The notes beneath the pieces were generated by a model. It searched no databases. It was not told the DNA's origin and saw only the letters and a program-made list of their open reading frames with translations. From positions 1-52,081 of the forward strand of contig DUPB01000234.1 of NCBI GenBank assembly GCA_012838585.1: 52,081 nucleotides of DNA. Direction: 5' to 3'. The translations under genes and the position numbers were made by a program. Origin of the DNA: Bacteroidales bacterium. GTDB lineage: Bacteria > Bacteroidota > Bacteroidia > Bacteroidales > Dysgonomonadaceae. Positions 35,354 through 43,174 of this stretch are shown here, piece after piece (position 1 is the stretch's first letter; every line of letters starts with the position of its first letter).

Positions 35354-35626
35354 CTCATTGGCTTAACTTACGCTAAGGTCGTTGCCGTGCATACTGGGAG
35401 CGGCATGCAATGGCACGCGGGACTAAAGTAATACGCTTGCAACTACAACTGTAGGGTGAACGGTTGTGTATTCCGTTGGGAATGCATGCCTTCAGTTTCC
35501 TTGGAACTGTAACTACAAGGTGAACTGTAGTTCACGAAAAGCATGCGGGACAAAAGTAGTAAAAGTAGCGCTCATCAGCACCAAATTTCATCCTTTTTGG
35601 CTAAGTTCGCGTAAAAGATCCGACGG
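35354..35626. promoter_or_regulatory. Divergent region with inverted repeats between mnmD and znuA
   Basis: There is no gene in these 273 bases. Inverted repeats stand out: CTACA-AC-TGTAG at 35443-35454, AACTACA (35511-35517) with TGTAGTT (35526-35532), and TGAACT-GT-AGTTCA at 35521-35534. On the minus strand TACTTTTGTCCCGC (35545-35558) and TACTTTAGTCCCGC (35417-35430) are near copies, so the region looks like an imperfect duplication of a promoter plus palindrome block. As the rightward genes import zinc, one of the palindromes could be a zinc-repressor (Zur-like) site; this is a guess. Confidence 0.5.
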
Positions 35627-36547
35627 ATGCAAAAATATCAACCTCTTTTTCTGATTCTACTGCTCGTGGCTTGCGGGAATGGCTCTAAAAAGGGAGCCGG
35701 GGCAGGTGAGAGGGTGTTGACGGTAACCATCGAGCCCCAGCGTTTTTTCTTGGAGCAAATCGTAGGCGATCGGTTCACGGTGAACACGCTGGTACCCCCG
35801 GGTGGAAGCCCCGAGACGTATCAACCGCCCCCTTCGGTCATGATGGATCTGGGGAAGAGTGAACGCTACTTTCAAGTGGGTGGCTTAGGGTTTGAAGAGG
35901 CGTGGAGCCGGCGTTTGAAGGAGATAAATCCCGATGTTACCGTGGTGAACTGTTCTGAAAGAATCGACTTGATGGAAGGAGATGGGCATCACCACGATGA
36001 AATGGAAGGGCATGGGCATCACCATGGCGATAAGGAAGAACATTCCTCCCATCACGAGGGGTTGGATCCCCACGTTTGGACGTCACCACGCACCATGAAG
36101 CCCTTTACACGCCATATGGTGGAGGAGGTGATTGCTATCGACCCGAGAAATGAAGCGCAGTATCGCGCCAATTACGAGCAGCTCATGCAACTCATTGAGC
36201 GGGTCGACAGCACGGTGCAATCGCTTTTGAAGGATCTGCCGAGTCGCTCTTTCATCATCTACCACCCCGCGTTGGGCTATTTCGCCCGAGATTACGATCT
36301 CCATCAGTTTAGCATCGAGTTCGAGGGGAAGCACCCATCCCCTTCGCAGCTCAAGGAGTTGGTGGATATCGCCCGGCGGGAGAAGGTCAACACCGTTTTT
36401 GTACAGAAGGGATTTGACAGGAAGAACGCCGAAGTGATCGCTTCCGAAATCGGGGCGGAGCTGTTCGTGATTGACCCGTTGGCCTACCAGTGGGATGAGG
36501 AGATGATACGTATTGCCACGATTTTAGCCCGTGAAGCAGATGAATAG
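35627..36547 (+). CDS. znuA: Zinc ABC transporter substrate-binding lipoprotein
   Basis: The protein has 306 residues with a lipoprotein signal LLLVAC (Cys16), so it is anchored in the envelope. It belongs to the cluster A-1 metal-binding family (ZnuA/TroA). A histidine-rich loop at about 118-145 (DGHHHDEMEGHGHHHG, then EEHSSHHEGLDPHVW) marks zinc specificity. The other metal residues lie in YHPALGYFARDYDL and VIDPLAYQW, and the long backbone helix runs through the EEVIAIDPRNEAQYRANYEQ region. It overlaps the start of the ATPase gene by 8 bases and is translationally coupled to it. It delivers zinc to a ZnuB permease that is not next door. Confidence 0.93.
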   Translation: MQKYQPLFLILLLVACGNGSKKGAGAGERVLTVTIEPQRFFLEQIVGDRFTVNTLVPPGGSPETYQPPPSVMMDLGKSERYFQVGGLGFEEAWSRRLKEINPDVTVVNCSERIDLMEGDGHHHDEMEGHGHHHGDKEEHSSHHEGLDPHVWTSPRTMKPFTRHMVEEVIAIDPRNEAQYRANYEQLMQLIERVDSTVQSLLKDLPSRSFIIYHPALGYFARDYDLHQFSIEFEGKHPSPSQLKELVDIARREKVNTVFVQKGFDRKNAEVIASEIGAELFVIDPLAYQWDEEMIRIATILAREADE

Positions 36548-37358
36548 ATTGATCCATATCGAGGGGGTGACGTTGGGGTACGAGGGAAAACCAGATGTGC
36601 TGAGCGATGTCTCGTTGACCATTTACAATGATGACTTCCTGGGTATCATCGGGCCGAACGGCGGGGGCAAGACCACCCTTTTGAAAGCGATCTTGGGCTT
36701 ACATAAACCGCGTTCGGGAACGATCACCTACTACGATGAAGGCAAAGAGGTTGAGTCACTGAATATCGGCTACCTGCCACAGATAAACCAGGTAGACAAG
36801 AGATTCCCCATCTCCGTGGGACAGGTCATCTTGTCGGGCCTAACGCCCCGCCACTCCCTCTTTAATCGTTACGGCAAGAGAGAGCGTGAAAAGGTGAAAA
36901 AGGTTGCGGAGCGCCTTGGTATTGAAGCGCTGTTGTCGAGGGCTATCGGTGAGTTGTCTGGCGGTCAACTGCAGCGCGTGTTGTTAGGTAGGGCAATCGT
37001 GGATGACCCCAAACTCATCGTCTTAGATGAGCCGAGTACCTACGTGGATAAGCTTTTTGAAACCAATTTTTACAAGCTGCTGGGCGAGATCAATAACGAG
37101 ATCGCGATCGTGCTGGTTTCCCACGATGTGGGCACCATCCTCTCGATGGTAAAGAACATCGCGTGCGTGAACAAGGGGTTGCACTACCATGCCGGTACCG
37201 CTATATCGCAAGAGTGGCTGTTAGGAGCATACGACTCCTGTCCCATCGAGATATTGGGTCATGGCGCGTTGCCCCACAGGGTGCTATTGGAGCATGACCA
37301 TCACGTGCATGTACATCAGGTAAAAGAGGAGAATAGCCCTGTTCCCCCGGAAACGTAG
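36540..37358 (+). CDS. znuC: Zinc ABC transporter ATP-binding protein
   Basis: The start is placed at ATG 36540 (MNRLIHIEGVTLGYEG); a GTG at 36531 in frame would add three residues. It is an ABC ATPase with Walker A GPNGGGKTT, signature LSGGQLQRV, Walker B LIVLDEPST and switch VSHDVG. It overlaps the znuA stop by 8 bases, so it energises metal uptake with ZnuA. The C-terminus carries a histidine run (LEHDHHVHVHQ), possibly a metal sensor or buffer. The membrane permease znuB is not downstream; a DUF456 gene follows after 50 bases, so the permease must lie elsewhere. Confidence 0.9.
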   Translation: MNRLIHIEGVTLGYEGKPDVLSDVSLTIYNDDFLGIIGPNGGGKTTLLKAILGLHKPRSGTITYYDEGKEVESLNIGYLPQINQVDKRFPISVGQVILSGLTPRHSLFNRYGKREREKVKKVAERLGIEALLSRAIGELSGGQLQRVLLGRAIVDDPKLIVLDEPSTYVDKLFETNFYKLLGEINNEIAIVLVSHDVGTILSMVKNIACVNKGLHYHAGTAISQEWLLGAYDSCPIEILGHGALPHRVLLEHDHHVHVHQVKEENSPVPPET

Positions 37359-37408
37359 TATCCACACCTATATCAGGTGGAAGGCGATAATCATAAATAA
37401 GACTAACA

Positions 37409-37891
37409 ATGGATACGCTCTGGATTGTATTGGCCGCTTTGCTACTTTTGGTCGGTGCTATTGGCTCCGTGGTACCCGTGCTCCCGGGAGTACCGCTCAG
37501 TTGGGTCGGATTGCTGCTGCTTAAGTTCATTCCCTCTACCCGTGACGATATCTCGTGGAAGGCCATTGTGTGGTTGGGCGTATTGACCGCGATTATAACG
37601 ATTTTAGACAATGTGCTCCCGGTTTGGGGAACGAAAAAACTGGGTGGCAACAAGCAGGTTATCTGGGGTGCCACCATCGGGCTGCTGATAGGTTTCTTTT
37701 TTGGCCCGTGGGGAATTATCTTGGGACCCTTCGTAGGCGCTTTGGCAGGCGGTCTGCTATCGGGTACCCCTATGAAACCCGCCACTAAACAGGCTACAGG
37801 GGCTTTCCTCGGCTTTCTTTTCGGGCTCGTTCTTAAGCTGATTGCCGTGGGGGTGATCGCCTTCTTTTTTGTCCGTACCGTTGTTTTGTAG
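37409..37891 (+). CDS. DUF456 integral membrane protein
   Basis: This 160-residue inner-membrane protein has about four hydrophobic segments. The DUF456 pattern is clear: LVGAIGSVVPVLPGVPLSW at the start, ILDNVLPVWGTKKLGGNKQV in the middle, GLLIGFFFGPWGIILGPFVG with glycine-zipper-like spacing, and ATGAFLGFLFGLVLKL at the end. The function is unknown. It follows znuC by 50 bases on the same strand and may share its transcript, but it is not a ZnuB permease (too short, no family match). Confidence 0.88.
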   Translation: MDTLWIVLAALLLLVGAIGSVVPVLPGVPLSWVGLLLLKFIPSTRDDISWKAIVWLGVLTAIITILDNVLPVWGTKKLGGNKQVIWGATIGLLIGFFFGPWGIILGPFVGALAGGLLSGTPMKPATKQATGAFLGFLFGLVLKLIAVGVIAFFFVRTVVL

Positions 37892-38014
37892 ATTGTTAAT
37901 CCAGTACGTTGTAATCTCAACTCTTTACTCTGCCTGGCAAGCCGTTAGTGAATACAGGCAAGTTATTTTTTTTAATCATTCGGATTATTTTACGCAAAAG
38001 CCGTTAGCCATTTA

Positions 38015-39016
38015 CTAGCTGTTTTTAATCAAGTACTCCGCGATCTGAACCGCGTTGAGCGCGGCTCCCTTCCGAATCTGATCCGATACCGTCCAGAATG
38101 ATAGGCCGTATTCATTGGTTAGGTCTTTGCGGACGCGCCCCACGTATACGGGGTCTGTCCCGGCAAGATCGAGCGGCATGGGGTACGCTTTTTCCGCGGG
38201 GTTATCGATCAGCTCGACTCCCTCGGCATTTCGGAAAGCTTCCCGTGCCTCTGCCACCGAGAGGGGACGCTCCGTCTCTACCCAAATGGCCTCTGAATGA
38301 GCGCGCATCACCGGTACGCGCACGCAGGTGGCGCTGACCTGTATGTTGGAGTGCATGATCTTGCGGGTTTCGTTGTACATCTTCATCTCCTCCTTGGTGT
38401 ACCCGTTCTCGGTGAACAGGTCCACTTGGGGAATCAGGTTGTACGCGAGTTGATACGCGAATTTGGAGACGGTGGGCTCCTCCCCGTTGATCAGCTGCTT
38501 GTACTGATTCTCCAACTCCTGCATGGCGGCGGCTCCCGCTCCTGAAGCGGCTTGGTAGGTGGCCACGTGTACCCTTTTAATGGGGGTAACGTTCGCTATC
38601 GCCTGGAGAGCAACCACCATTTGGGTGGTGGTGCAGTTGGGGTTGGCGATGATGCCGCGGGGACGGTTCAGTGCATCCGCCGCGTTCACCTCGGGGACCA
38701 CCAAAGGGACATCATCGTCCATGCGAAAAGCGCTGGAGTTATCGATCATGATGGTGCCATGCTTCGTGATGGTCTCGGCGTACTCCAGTGAAGTTCCGCC
38801 TCCGGCGGAGACGAATGCGATGGAGATATTCTTGAAGTCGTCATTATGCTGCAACTCTTTAACCGTGATTGACTTGCCTCTAAAAGTATAAGAGGTCCCG
38901 GCGCTTCGTGAAGAGCCGAACAGCACCAATTCATCCATGGGGAAATGTCTCTCCTCCAACACGCGGAGCAGCTCTTGGCCAACGGCTCCACTGACACCTA
39001 CAATAGCTATTTTCAT
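38015..39016 (-). CDS. asd: Aspartate-semialdehyde dehydrogenase
   Basis: The product has 333 residues from ATG 39016 ([20 protein letters not shown]); the frame is open to 39064 but the extra residues are outside the family. It reduces aspartyl phosphate to aspartate semialdehyde for lysine, threonine and methionine synthesis, using NADPH (G-x-S-G-x-V-G motif). The catalytic Cys is in NPNCTTTQM, and substrate residues are in [17 protein letters not shown] and [13 protein letters not shown] (Arg and His). It is last in a leftward chain, 48 bases after the RNase Z gene. Confidence 0.95.
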   Translation of the reverse strand: MKIAIVGVSGAVGQELLRVLEERHFPMDELVLFGSSRSAGTSYTFRGKSITVKELQHNDDFKNISIAFVSAGGGTSLEYAETITKHGTIMIDNSSAFRMDDDVPLVVPEVNAADALNRPRGIIANPNCTTTQMVVALQAIANVTPIKRVHVATYQAASGAGAAAMQELENQYKQLINGEEPTVSKFAYQLAYNLIPQVDLFTENGYTKEEMKMYNETRKIMHSNIQVSATCVRVPVMRAHSEAIWVETERPLSVAEAREAFRNAEGVELIDNPAEKAYPMPLDLAGTDPVYVGRVRKDLTNEYGLSFWTVSDQIRKGAALNAVQIAEYLIKNS

Positions 39017-39064
39017 TCGTTGAGTAGTAAAATAAAGCGCAAAGATATAAAAAAGTTGGAACAC

Positions 39065-39838
39065 TCACACCTCGAATACCTTTCCTTCGACCGCCAACTC
39101 GCTGTTTGGAAAAACTTCCACCGCCTCTTTCAGTAAAACCCCTATCTCGTTGTAGCGGGAGGAGTAGTGACCGATTACCAACTTCTTAACTCCCGCCATT
39201 TTCGCTATCTGCGCGGCTTCACGCGCGGTTGAATGGTACGTTTCCGCGGCCCTCTCTCTCTCGCTCTCCGCGAAGGTAGCCTCGTGGTAAAGCAGGTTCA
39301 CCCCCTTTATGTATGGGACGATCTCCGGGTGATAAGCCGTGTCTGAGCAGTAAGCGTACGCGCGGGACGATTTTTTCACTTCGAATCGAAAGCCGTTGGC
39401 AGCAATACGGTGCTTCAGGGGGAAGGTGCTAATCCGTATGGATTCATCCTCAAGCAACAGTTCGTGTTCCTCGGGGTTTAGGGGGATGAGGTTGATTTTG
39501 AACTGCATATGGTGCCCAAGGTACATCAGCAAGGGGCTTAACATCAGTCTAATCTCCTCGTGGGCGTAGATGTCCAGGTCGCTCGTTCGCCCTAACATGC
39601 TGAGCGTGGTGACCAATCCCGGTAACCCGAAGAAATGGTCGCCGTGAAGGTGCGAGATGAACAGCCCTTGTAACTTGCTCATGCGTGCTTTGAATTTGCG
39701 CATTTGGAGTTGCGTCCCCTCCCCACAGTCGATCATGAACAACTTGCCGTTCATGTTTACCAATTGTGAAGGGGGGTTGTGAAGCGTGGTGGGCATTGCC
39801 GACCCGCACCCTAATATGGTTACTTGAAACTGACTCAT
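39065..39838 (-). CDS. rnz: Ribonuclease Z
   Basis: The product has 257 residues from ATG 39838 (MSQFQVTILGCGSAMP), a metallo-beta-lactamase-fold endonuclease that trims tRNA 3' ends. The zinc site is complete: FISHLHGDHFFGLPGL (H-x-H-x-D-H), the histidine after FPLKH, YCSDTAYHPE with the bridging Asp, and LVIGHYSSRY with the last His. It is shorter than the usual 300-310 residues because the exosite insertion (GxP-rich flexible arm) is much reduced. As the window's tRNA-Ser lacks an encoded CCA, 3' maturation by this enzyme plus a CCA-adding enzyme is needed in this organism. Confidence 0.93.
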   Translation of the reverse strand: MSQFQVTILGCGSAMPTTLHNPPSQLVNMNGKLFMIDCGEGTQLQMRKFKARMSKLQGLFISHLHGDHFFGLPGLVTTLSMLGRTSDLDIYAHEEIRLMLSPLLMYLGHHMQFKINLIPLNPEEHELLLEDESIRISTFPLKHRIAANGFRFEVKKSSRAYAYCSDTAYHPEIVPYIKGVNLLYHEATFAESERERAAETYHSTAREAAQIAKMAGVKKLVIGHYSSRYNEIGVLLKEAVEVFPNSELAVEGKVFEV

Positions 39839-39884
39839 ATCAACGAACTCCAATAAGTTTGTATAGAAGCACCCGCAATTCCTG

Positions 39885-41009
39885 TCACGGGGCTAACTCG
39901 ATCCACGTCTTGAGCGGGTAATGGTCGGAGTGCTTTACCTTGTCCACCTTGGTTCGATAGGCCCGCATGTTCTCGCTATGTAGGATGTAGTCGATCCGAA
40001 AAAGGAACAGCTCCTCGTGGTAGGTAATCCCCGGGCCGAACGACGTGGATACGAACGCATCCTTCAACCCTTTCCGCATCTGGTGATACGTGTAAGAGAT
40101 GGGTGTGTCGTTGAAGTCACCACAGATGATCGTTCCCCGCGTTTCGCGCGTATCGAGGTGCTGTCTCACCTTCTCAACTTGCTTAGCCCGGGCCCTGTAG
40201 GCACCTCCCAACCGGTTGCGAATATTGCTGGTAACTTGCTCAAGGCGTACCGTGTCGCTGTTCTGAAGGAAATTGCTGTACAACTTTTTATCCTCCGGAT
40301 TGATCCTGTTGGTCTCCAAGTGCACGTTCGCGACGCTGTACCTCTCACCGTTGATGTTAATCGTGTAGACGGCGGCGCCGTTGTATGACGACTCGAAAAC
40401 AACCTCGTGGGTCCGCTCGATGGGGTACTTCGAGAAACATGCCAAGCCGAAGGTATGATATTTCCCCGAAGATCCCAAACCGGTGATGGAACGATAGGGG
40501 TACTTGTTCAGGATCCGGTTCACGTCGCGCTGCGAGATCAGGGAGTGGCCCGTTTTGCTCACCAAGTACTCTTGCAAGCAGACGATATCGGCATTGGTGG
40601 TTGCTATGTAATCAAGGATGGGTTGCTCCTTCGCGTGGATATTGCTCTCTTGAGGGAACCCCTGAACGTTATAGGTCAGCACCTTGATGGAATTGGGCGG
40701 GGGCTTTGGGGAGTGGAGGTGCAGCGGGAAATAGGTGGTTACCGGTTTGTAACAAAGGATAATGGCCAATAGAGAGATGAGGGCTAAGCCCCACTTCGAA
40801 AAAGTGATCCATAGAACGAGGTAGAACACGTTGACCAACAAGATGATGCCAAACCCCAACCCGATGTAGGAGAAGAGGTTGGTTTTGAGCGGGGAGACGT
40901 TCCACGATAGGAACGAGCAGAAAAGCAGGACGATCGCGATCAGGTTGGTCGCGAAGATGAGCCCGATGAGCAGCTTCCTAAACTTGGTTCTCTTATTTCC
41001 TGCTGGCAT
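39885..41009 (-). CDS. Membrane-anchored endonuclease/exonuclease/phosphatase family protein
   Basis: The start is taken at ATG 41009 (MPAGNKRTKFRKLLIGLIF); it overlaps the upstream rhomboid stop by 17 bases. Three hydrophobic segments in the first 110 residues anchor it in the inner membrane. The rest is an EEP domain: VLTYNVQGF (metal Asn), VCLQEYL (metal Glu), VANVHLETNRI, IICGDFNDTPIS (Asp and Asn) and the closing KHSDHYPL (Asp-His). Members cut phosphodiester or phosphate-ester bonds. The active domain probably faces the periplasm, but topology was not computed. The substrate is unknown. Confidence 0.9.
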   Translation of the reverse strand: MPAGNKRTKFRKLLIGLIFATNLIAIVLLFCSFLSWNVSPLKTNLFSYIGLGFGIILLVNVFYLVLWITFSKWGLALISLLAIILCYKPVTTYFPLHLHSPKPPPNSIKVLTYNVQGFPQESNIHAKEQPILDYIATTNADIVCLQEYLVSKTGHSLISQRDVNRILNKYPYRSITGLGSSGKYHTFGLACFSKYPIERTHEVVFESSYNGAAVYTININGERYSVANVHLETNRINPEDKKLYSNFLQNSDTVRLEQVTSNIRNRLGGAYRARAKQVEKVRQHLDTRETRGTIICGDFNDTPISYTYHQMRKGLKDAFVSTSFGPGITYHEELFLFRIDYILHSENMRAYRTKVDKVKHSDHYPLKTWIELAP

Positions 41010-41898
41010 CGAATAACTTCTTTTTCTCTTCTGATGATAAACCACTGTATCCCGACTGTTTTAGCTTGTCCAGTATGGCATCGATCTCTTCCTGCTCGGT
41101 TCGCCTACGTTGGTTGTACTCCCAATCGGTTTCTTGGCGAACGTCTGCCTTGTACTTCACTTTCATTTTCGCGCGTTTCGGGGCTTTTGCCCGTGGCTTG
41201 AAAAGCCCGACGAACCCATCGATGGCACGGCTCATCCATCGCGTGATATCCCGCCCTTTCAGGTAACGGGAAGCGTAGTAGTAACCCAGCAACGCACCCC
41301 CGATATGCGCCACGTGACCACCGGGATTGGTTGGGCTACCCAGCGAGAGGAAGTCGAGCACGAACGCGAAGATCGCGATGTAGATAATCTTGATTTGCCC
41401 CAGAAACAGGAGGTTGACCCTCGTTTCGGGTTGATAGAACGCGACTCCCATCACGATAGCCATCACCGCGGCCGATGCCCCGATCATCCAGCCCCTTCCC
41501 ATATCCTTGTAGTAGGGGATTGTATTAAAGGCGATCACGTAGAGCAGGGCACCTGCCAACCCCCCTAACACGTAGAGGCTTCCCAGCGACCTCCCGGAGA
41601 ACTGCTGCAGGAAGATCTTCCCGAACCAGTAGAGCCAGAGCATGTTAAAGAGCAGGTGAATGAACCCCTCATGCACGAACATGTAGCTAATGGGTGTCCA
41701 CAACCTATGTAGCAGTATGGGGATGTGCGAGGGAACACCCAAGTAGGTGATCAAGTCTAAAGCGTACACGTTGAACAACGTGAAGATCACATCAATCACC
41801 TTCAGTACCACGAATACGGAAACGTTGATGAAGATGAGGCGGGTGACCACGTTGCCCGTCCGGTAGGCCTGTTTTATTCGCTCAATAATACCTCCCAT
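40993..41898 (-). CDS. Rhomboid family intramembrane serine protease
   Basis: This 301-residue protein has six or so hydrophobic segments. The catalytic dyad is in place: serine in WMIGASAAVMAI (G-x-S-x) and histidine in HVAHIGGALLGYYYA. The N-terminal loop HEGFIHLLFNMLWLYWFGK carries the H-x-x-x-N oxyanion pattern. A basic cytosolic tail of about 90 residues follows the last helix (FKPRAKAPKRAKMKVKYK), with a C-terminal IDAILDKLKQSGYSGLS helix. It overlaps the previous rhomboid by 17 bases and the next gene by 17 bases. Confidence 0.92.
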   Translation of the reverse strand: MGGIIERIKQAYRTGNVVTRLIFINVSVFVVLKVIDVIFTLFNVYALDLITYLGVPSHIPILLHRLWTPISYMFVHEGFIHLLFNMLWLYWFGKIFLQQFSGRSLGSLYVLGGLAGALLYVIAFNTIPYYKDMGRGWMIGASAAVMAIVMGVAFYQPETRVNLLFLGQIKIIYIAIFAFVLDFLSLGSPTNPGGHVAHIGGALLGYYYASRYLKGRDITRWMSRAIDGFVGLFKPRAKAPKRAKMKVKYKADVRQETDWEYNQRRRTEQEEIDAILDKLKQSGYSGLSSEEKKKLFDASRK

Positions 41899-42559
41899 GG
41901 CGCCTATCCTTCCTCCTCCAGTATATAATCATGAACACCCCGAAAAGCATCCCCCCCAGGTGAGCGAAGTGAGCCACGTTATCGCCCGTGCGGTTCGCTA
42001 CCCCGAAGATCAACTCTAAAATCCCGTAACCGATGACGAACCATTTCGCTTTAATCGGGAATGGAAACGGGATAATAAAGAGTTGCGCGTTGGGGAACAG
42101 CATCCCGAAAGCAAGCAGGATACCGAAAACGGCCCCGGAGGCACCGACCGTAACGCTGTTGATCATCGAGAACATCTCGGGTGGAAGTGCCGCGCTCGCG
42201 CGCAAATAGATAACCAAGATCTGAATGAGACCCGCGCCTACCCCCGTGACCAGGTAGTAAGTGATAAAGCGCTTGGGACCCCATACATGCTCCAACGTGC
42301 GACCGAACATGAATACCGCGAACATGTTAAAAAACACGTGCGCCAAGGAGTGGGGGTCGTGGAGGAACATGTAGGTGACCAGTTGATACAACCGGAAATT
42401 ATCTGAAGCGGGAAAGTGAAGTCCGAATAGTTGCGTTAGGTCCAGTCCCCCTCGTCGTAGCAAGACGAATTGGGCAAGCCAAACGATCGCGTTAATGATG
42501 ATGATGTTTTTCGTCACCACGGGCAACGCCCCGGCGAAACTGTTCCTTGAATTTTGCAT
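41882..42559 (-). CDS. Rhomboid family intramembrane serine protease, second copy
   Basis: The protein has 225 residues and six hydrophobic segments without the long tail. The dyad is serine in VTVGASGAVFGILLAF and histidine in HFAHLGGMLFGVFMI; LAHVFFNMFAVFMFGRTLEH gives the H-x-x-x-N motif. It is first in the leftward chain. Its stop overlaps the next rhomboid start by 17 bases. The two copies are diverged paralogues; a shared or sequential substrate is possible. Confidence 0.92.
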   Translation of the reverse strand: MQNSRNSFAGALPVVTKNIIIINAIVWLAQFVLLRRGGLDLTQLFGLHFPASDNFRLYQLVTYMFLHDPHSLAHVFFNMFAVFMFGRTLEHVWGPKRFITYYLVTGVGAGLIQILVIYLRASAALPPEMFSMINSVTVGASGAVFGILLAFGMLFPNAQLFIIPFPFPIKAKWFVIGYGILELIFGVANRTGDNVAHFAHLGGMLFGVFMIIYWRRKDRRHGRYY

Positions 42560-42673
42560 ACAGTGTAAACTACGGGTAAGTCGCGAAATTACGTATTATT
42601 TCCAAGGTTATGGGGTTTTTCGCCCCCCAAAAAGGGGTTTTTTAAGAAAATCAAATTGTTTTTACCTTTTTTC

Positions 42674-42704
42674 TTGATTGTTTTCGATTAATCGCTTATA
42701 TTTG
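42674..42704 (+). promoter_or_regulatory. Promoter of the HU gene
   Basis: TTG at 42674-42676, 20 bases, then TATATTTG at 42697-42704 is a near-perfect Bacteroidetes promoter. Transcription should start near 42711, giving a leader of about 55 bases that ends in a T-rich run just before the ATG at 42767. Confidence 0.75.
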
Positions 42705-42766
42705 AAGCCAAAATAAGGCTGAGCCTTAACCAAATGGATGTTTAATTTTTTATTTACATTTTTTTT

Positions 42767-43033
42767 ATGAACAAATCGGAACTGATAACTGCTATAGCCG
42801 AGAAATCAGGCCTTAGCAAAGTGGATGCCAAAAAAGCGTTAGATGCCACCCTCCAGACGATTTCTGAAGAGGTGAAAAGCGGAGGTAAGGTTGTACTGGT
42901 TGGCTTTGGAACATTCTCTGTATCTGAAAGAAGTGCAAGGAAAGGGATCAACCCCCGCACGAAAGAGCCCATCAACATTCCGGCCAAGAAGACAGCTAAG
43001 TTCAAACCAGGTTCAGACTTGTCTAACCTATAA
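42767..43033 (+). CDS. HU family DNA-binding protein
   Basis: The protein has 88 residues, small and basic. It is a classic HU/IHF subunit: MNKSELITAIAEKSGLSKVD, then KSGGKVVLVGFGTFSVSERS, and the DNA-binding arm KGINPRTKEPINIPAKKTAK ending KFKPGSDL. It bends and compacts DNA as a dimer. It is a single-gene unit with its own canonical promoter and strong terminator. The 207-base stretch 42560-42766 before it holds only control sequence. Confidence 0.97.
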   Translation: MNKSELITAIAEKSGLSKVDAKKALDATLQTISEEVKSGGKVVLVGFGTFSVSERSARKGINPRTKEPINIPAKKTAKFKPGSDLSNL

Positions 43034-43052
43034 GGGCAAAGCGCAAAAGATT

Positions 43053-43092
43053 AAAAAAAAGGAACAAACTACCGAGGTCTGTTCCTTTTTTT
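43053..43092. terminator. Bidirectional rho-independent terminator
   Basis: AAAAAAAAGGAACA (43053-43066) pairs with TGTTCCTTTTTTT (43080-43092) around a 13-base loop. It ends the HU transcript, and its A-run and T-run mean it can also stop the leftward GH3 transcript, whose stop is at 43175. Confidence 0.9.
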
Positions 43093-43174
43093 AGCTCCCT
43101 GTTTTTTTGTGGTTCTATTATAGGTCTTCCAAGTTCTGTCGTTTACCTTGTTACCTTGAATTATCCCTACGCCG

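Noticed and set aside
37201-37920. 239-codon minus-strand frame over znuC and the DUF456 gene
   Set aside because: Basic low-complexity translation opposite two convincing membrane/ATPase genes; a GC-bias shadow.
37998-38007. Direct repeat AAGCCGTTAG (also at 37939-37948)
   Set aside because: Only two 10-base copies in a short gap between convergent gene ends; could be chance and forms no clear terminator.
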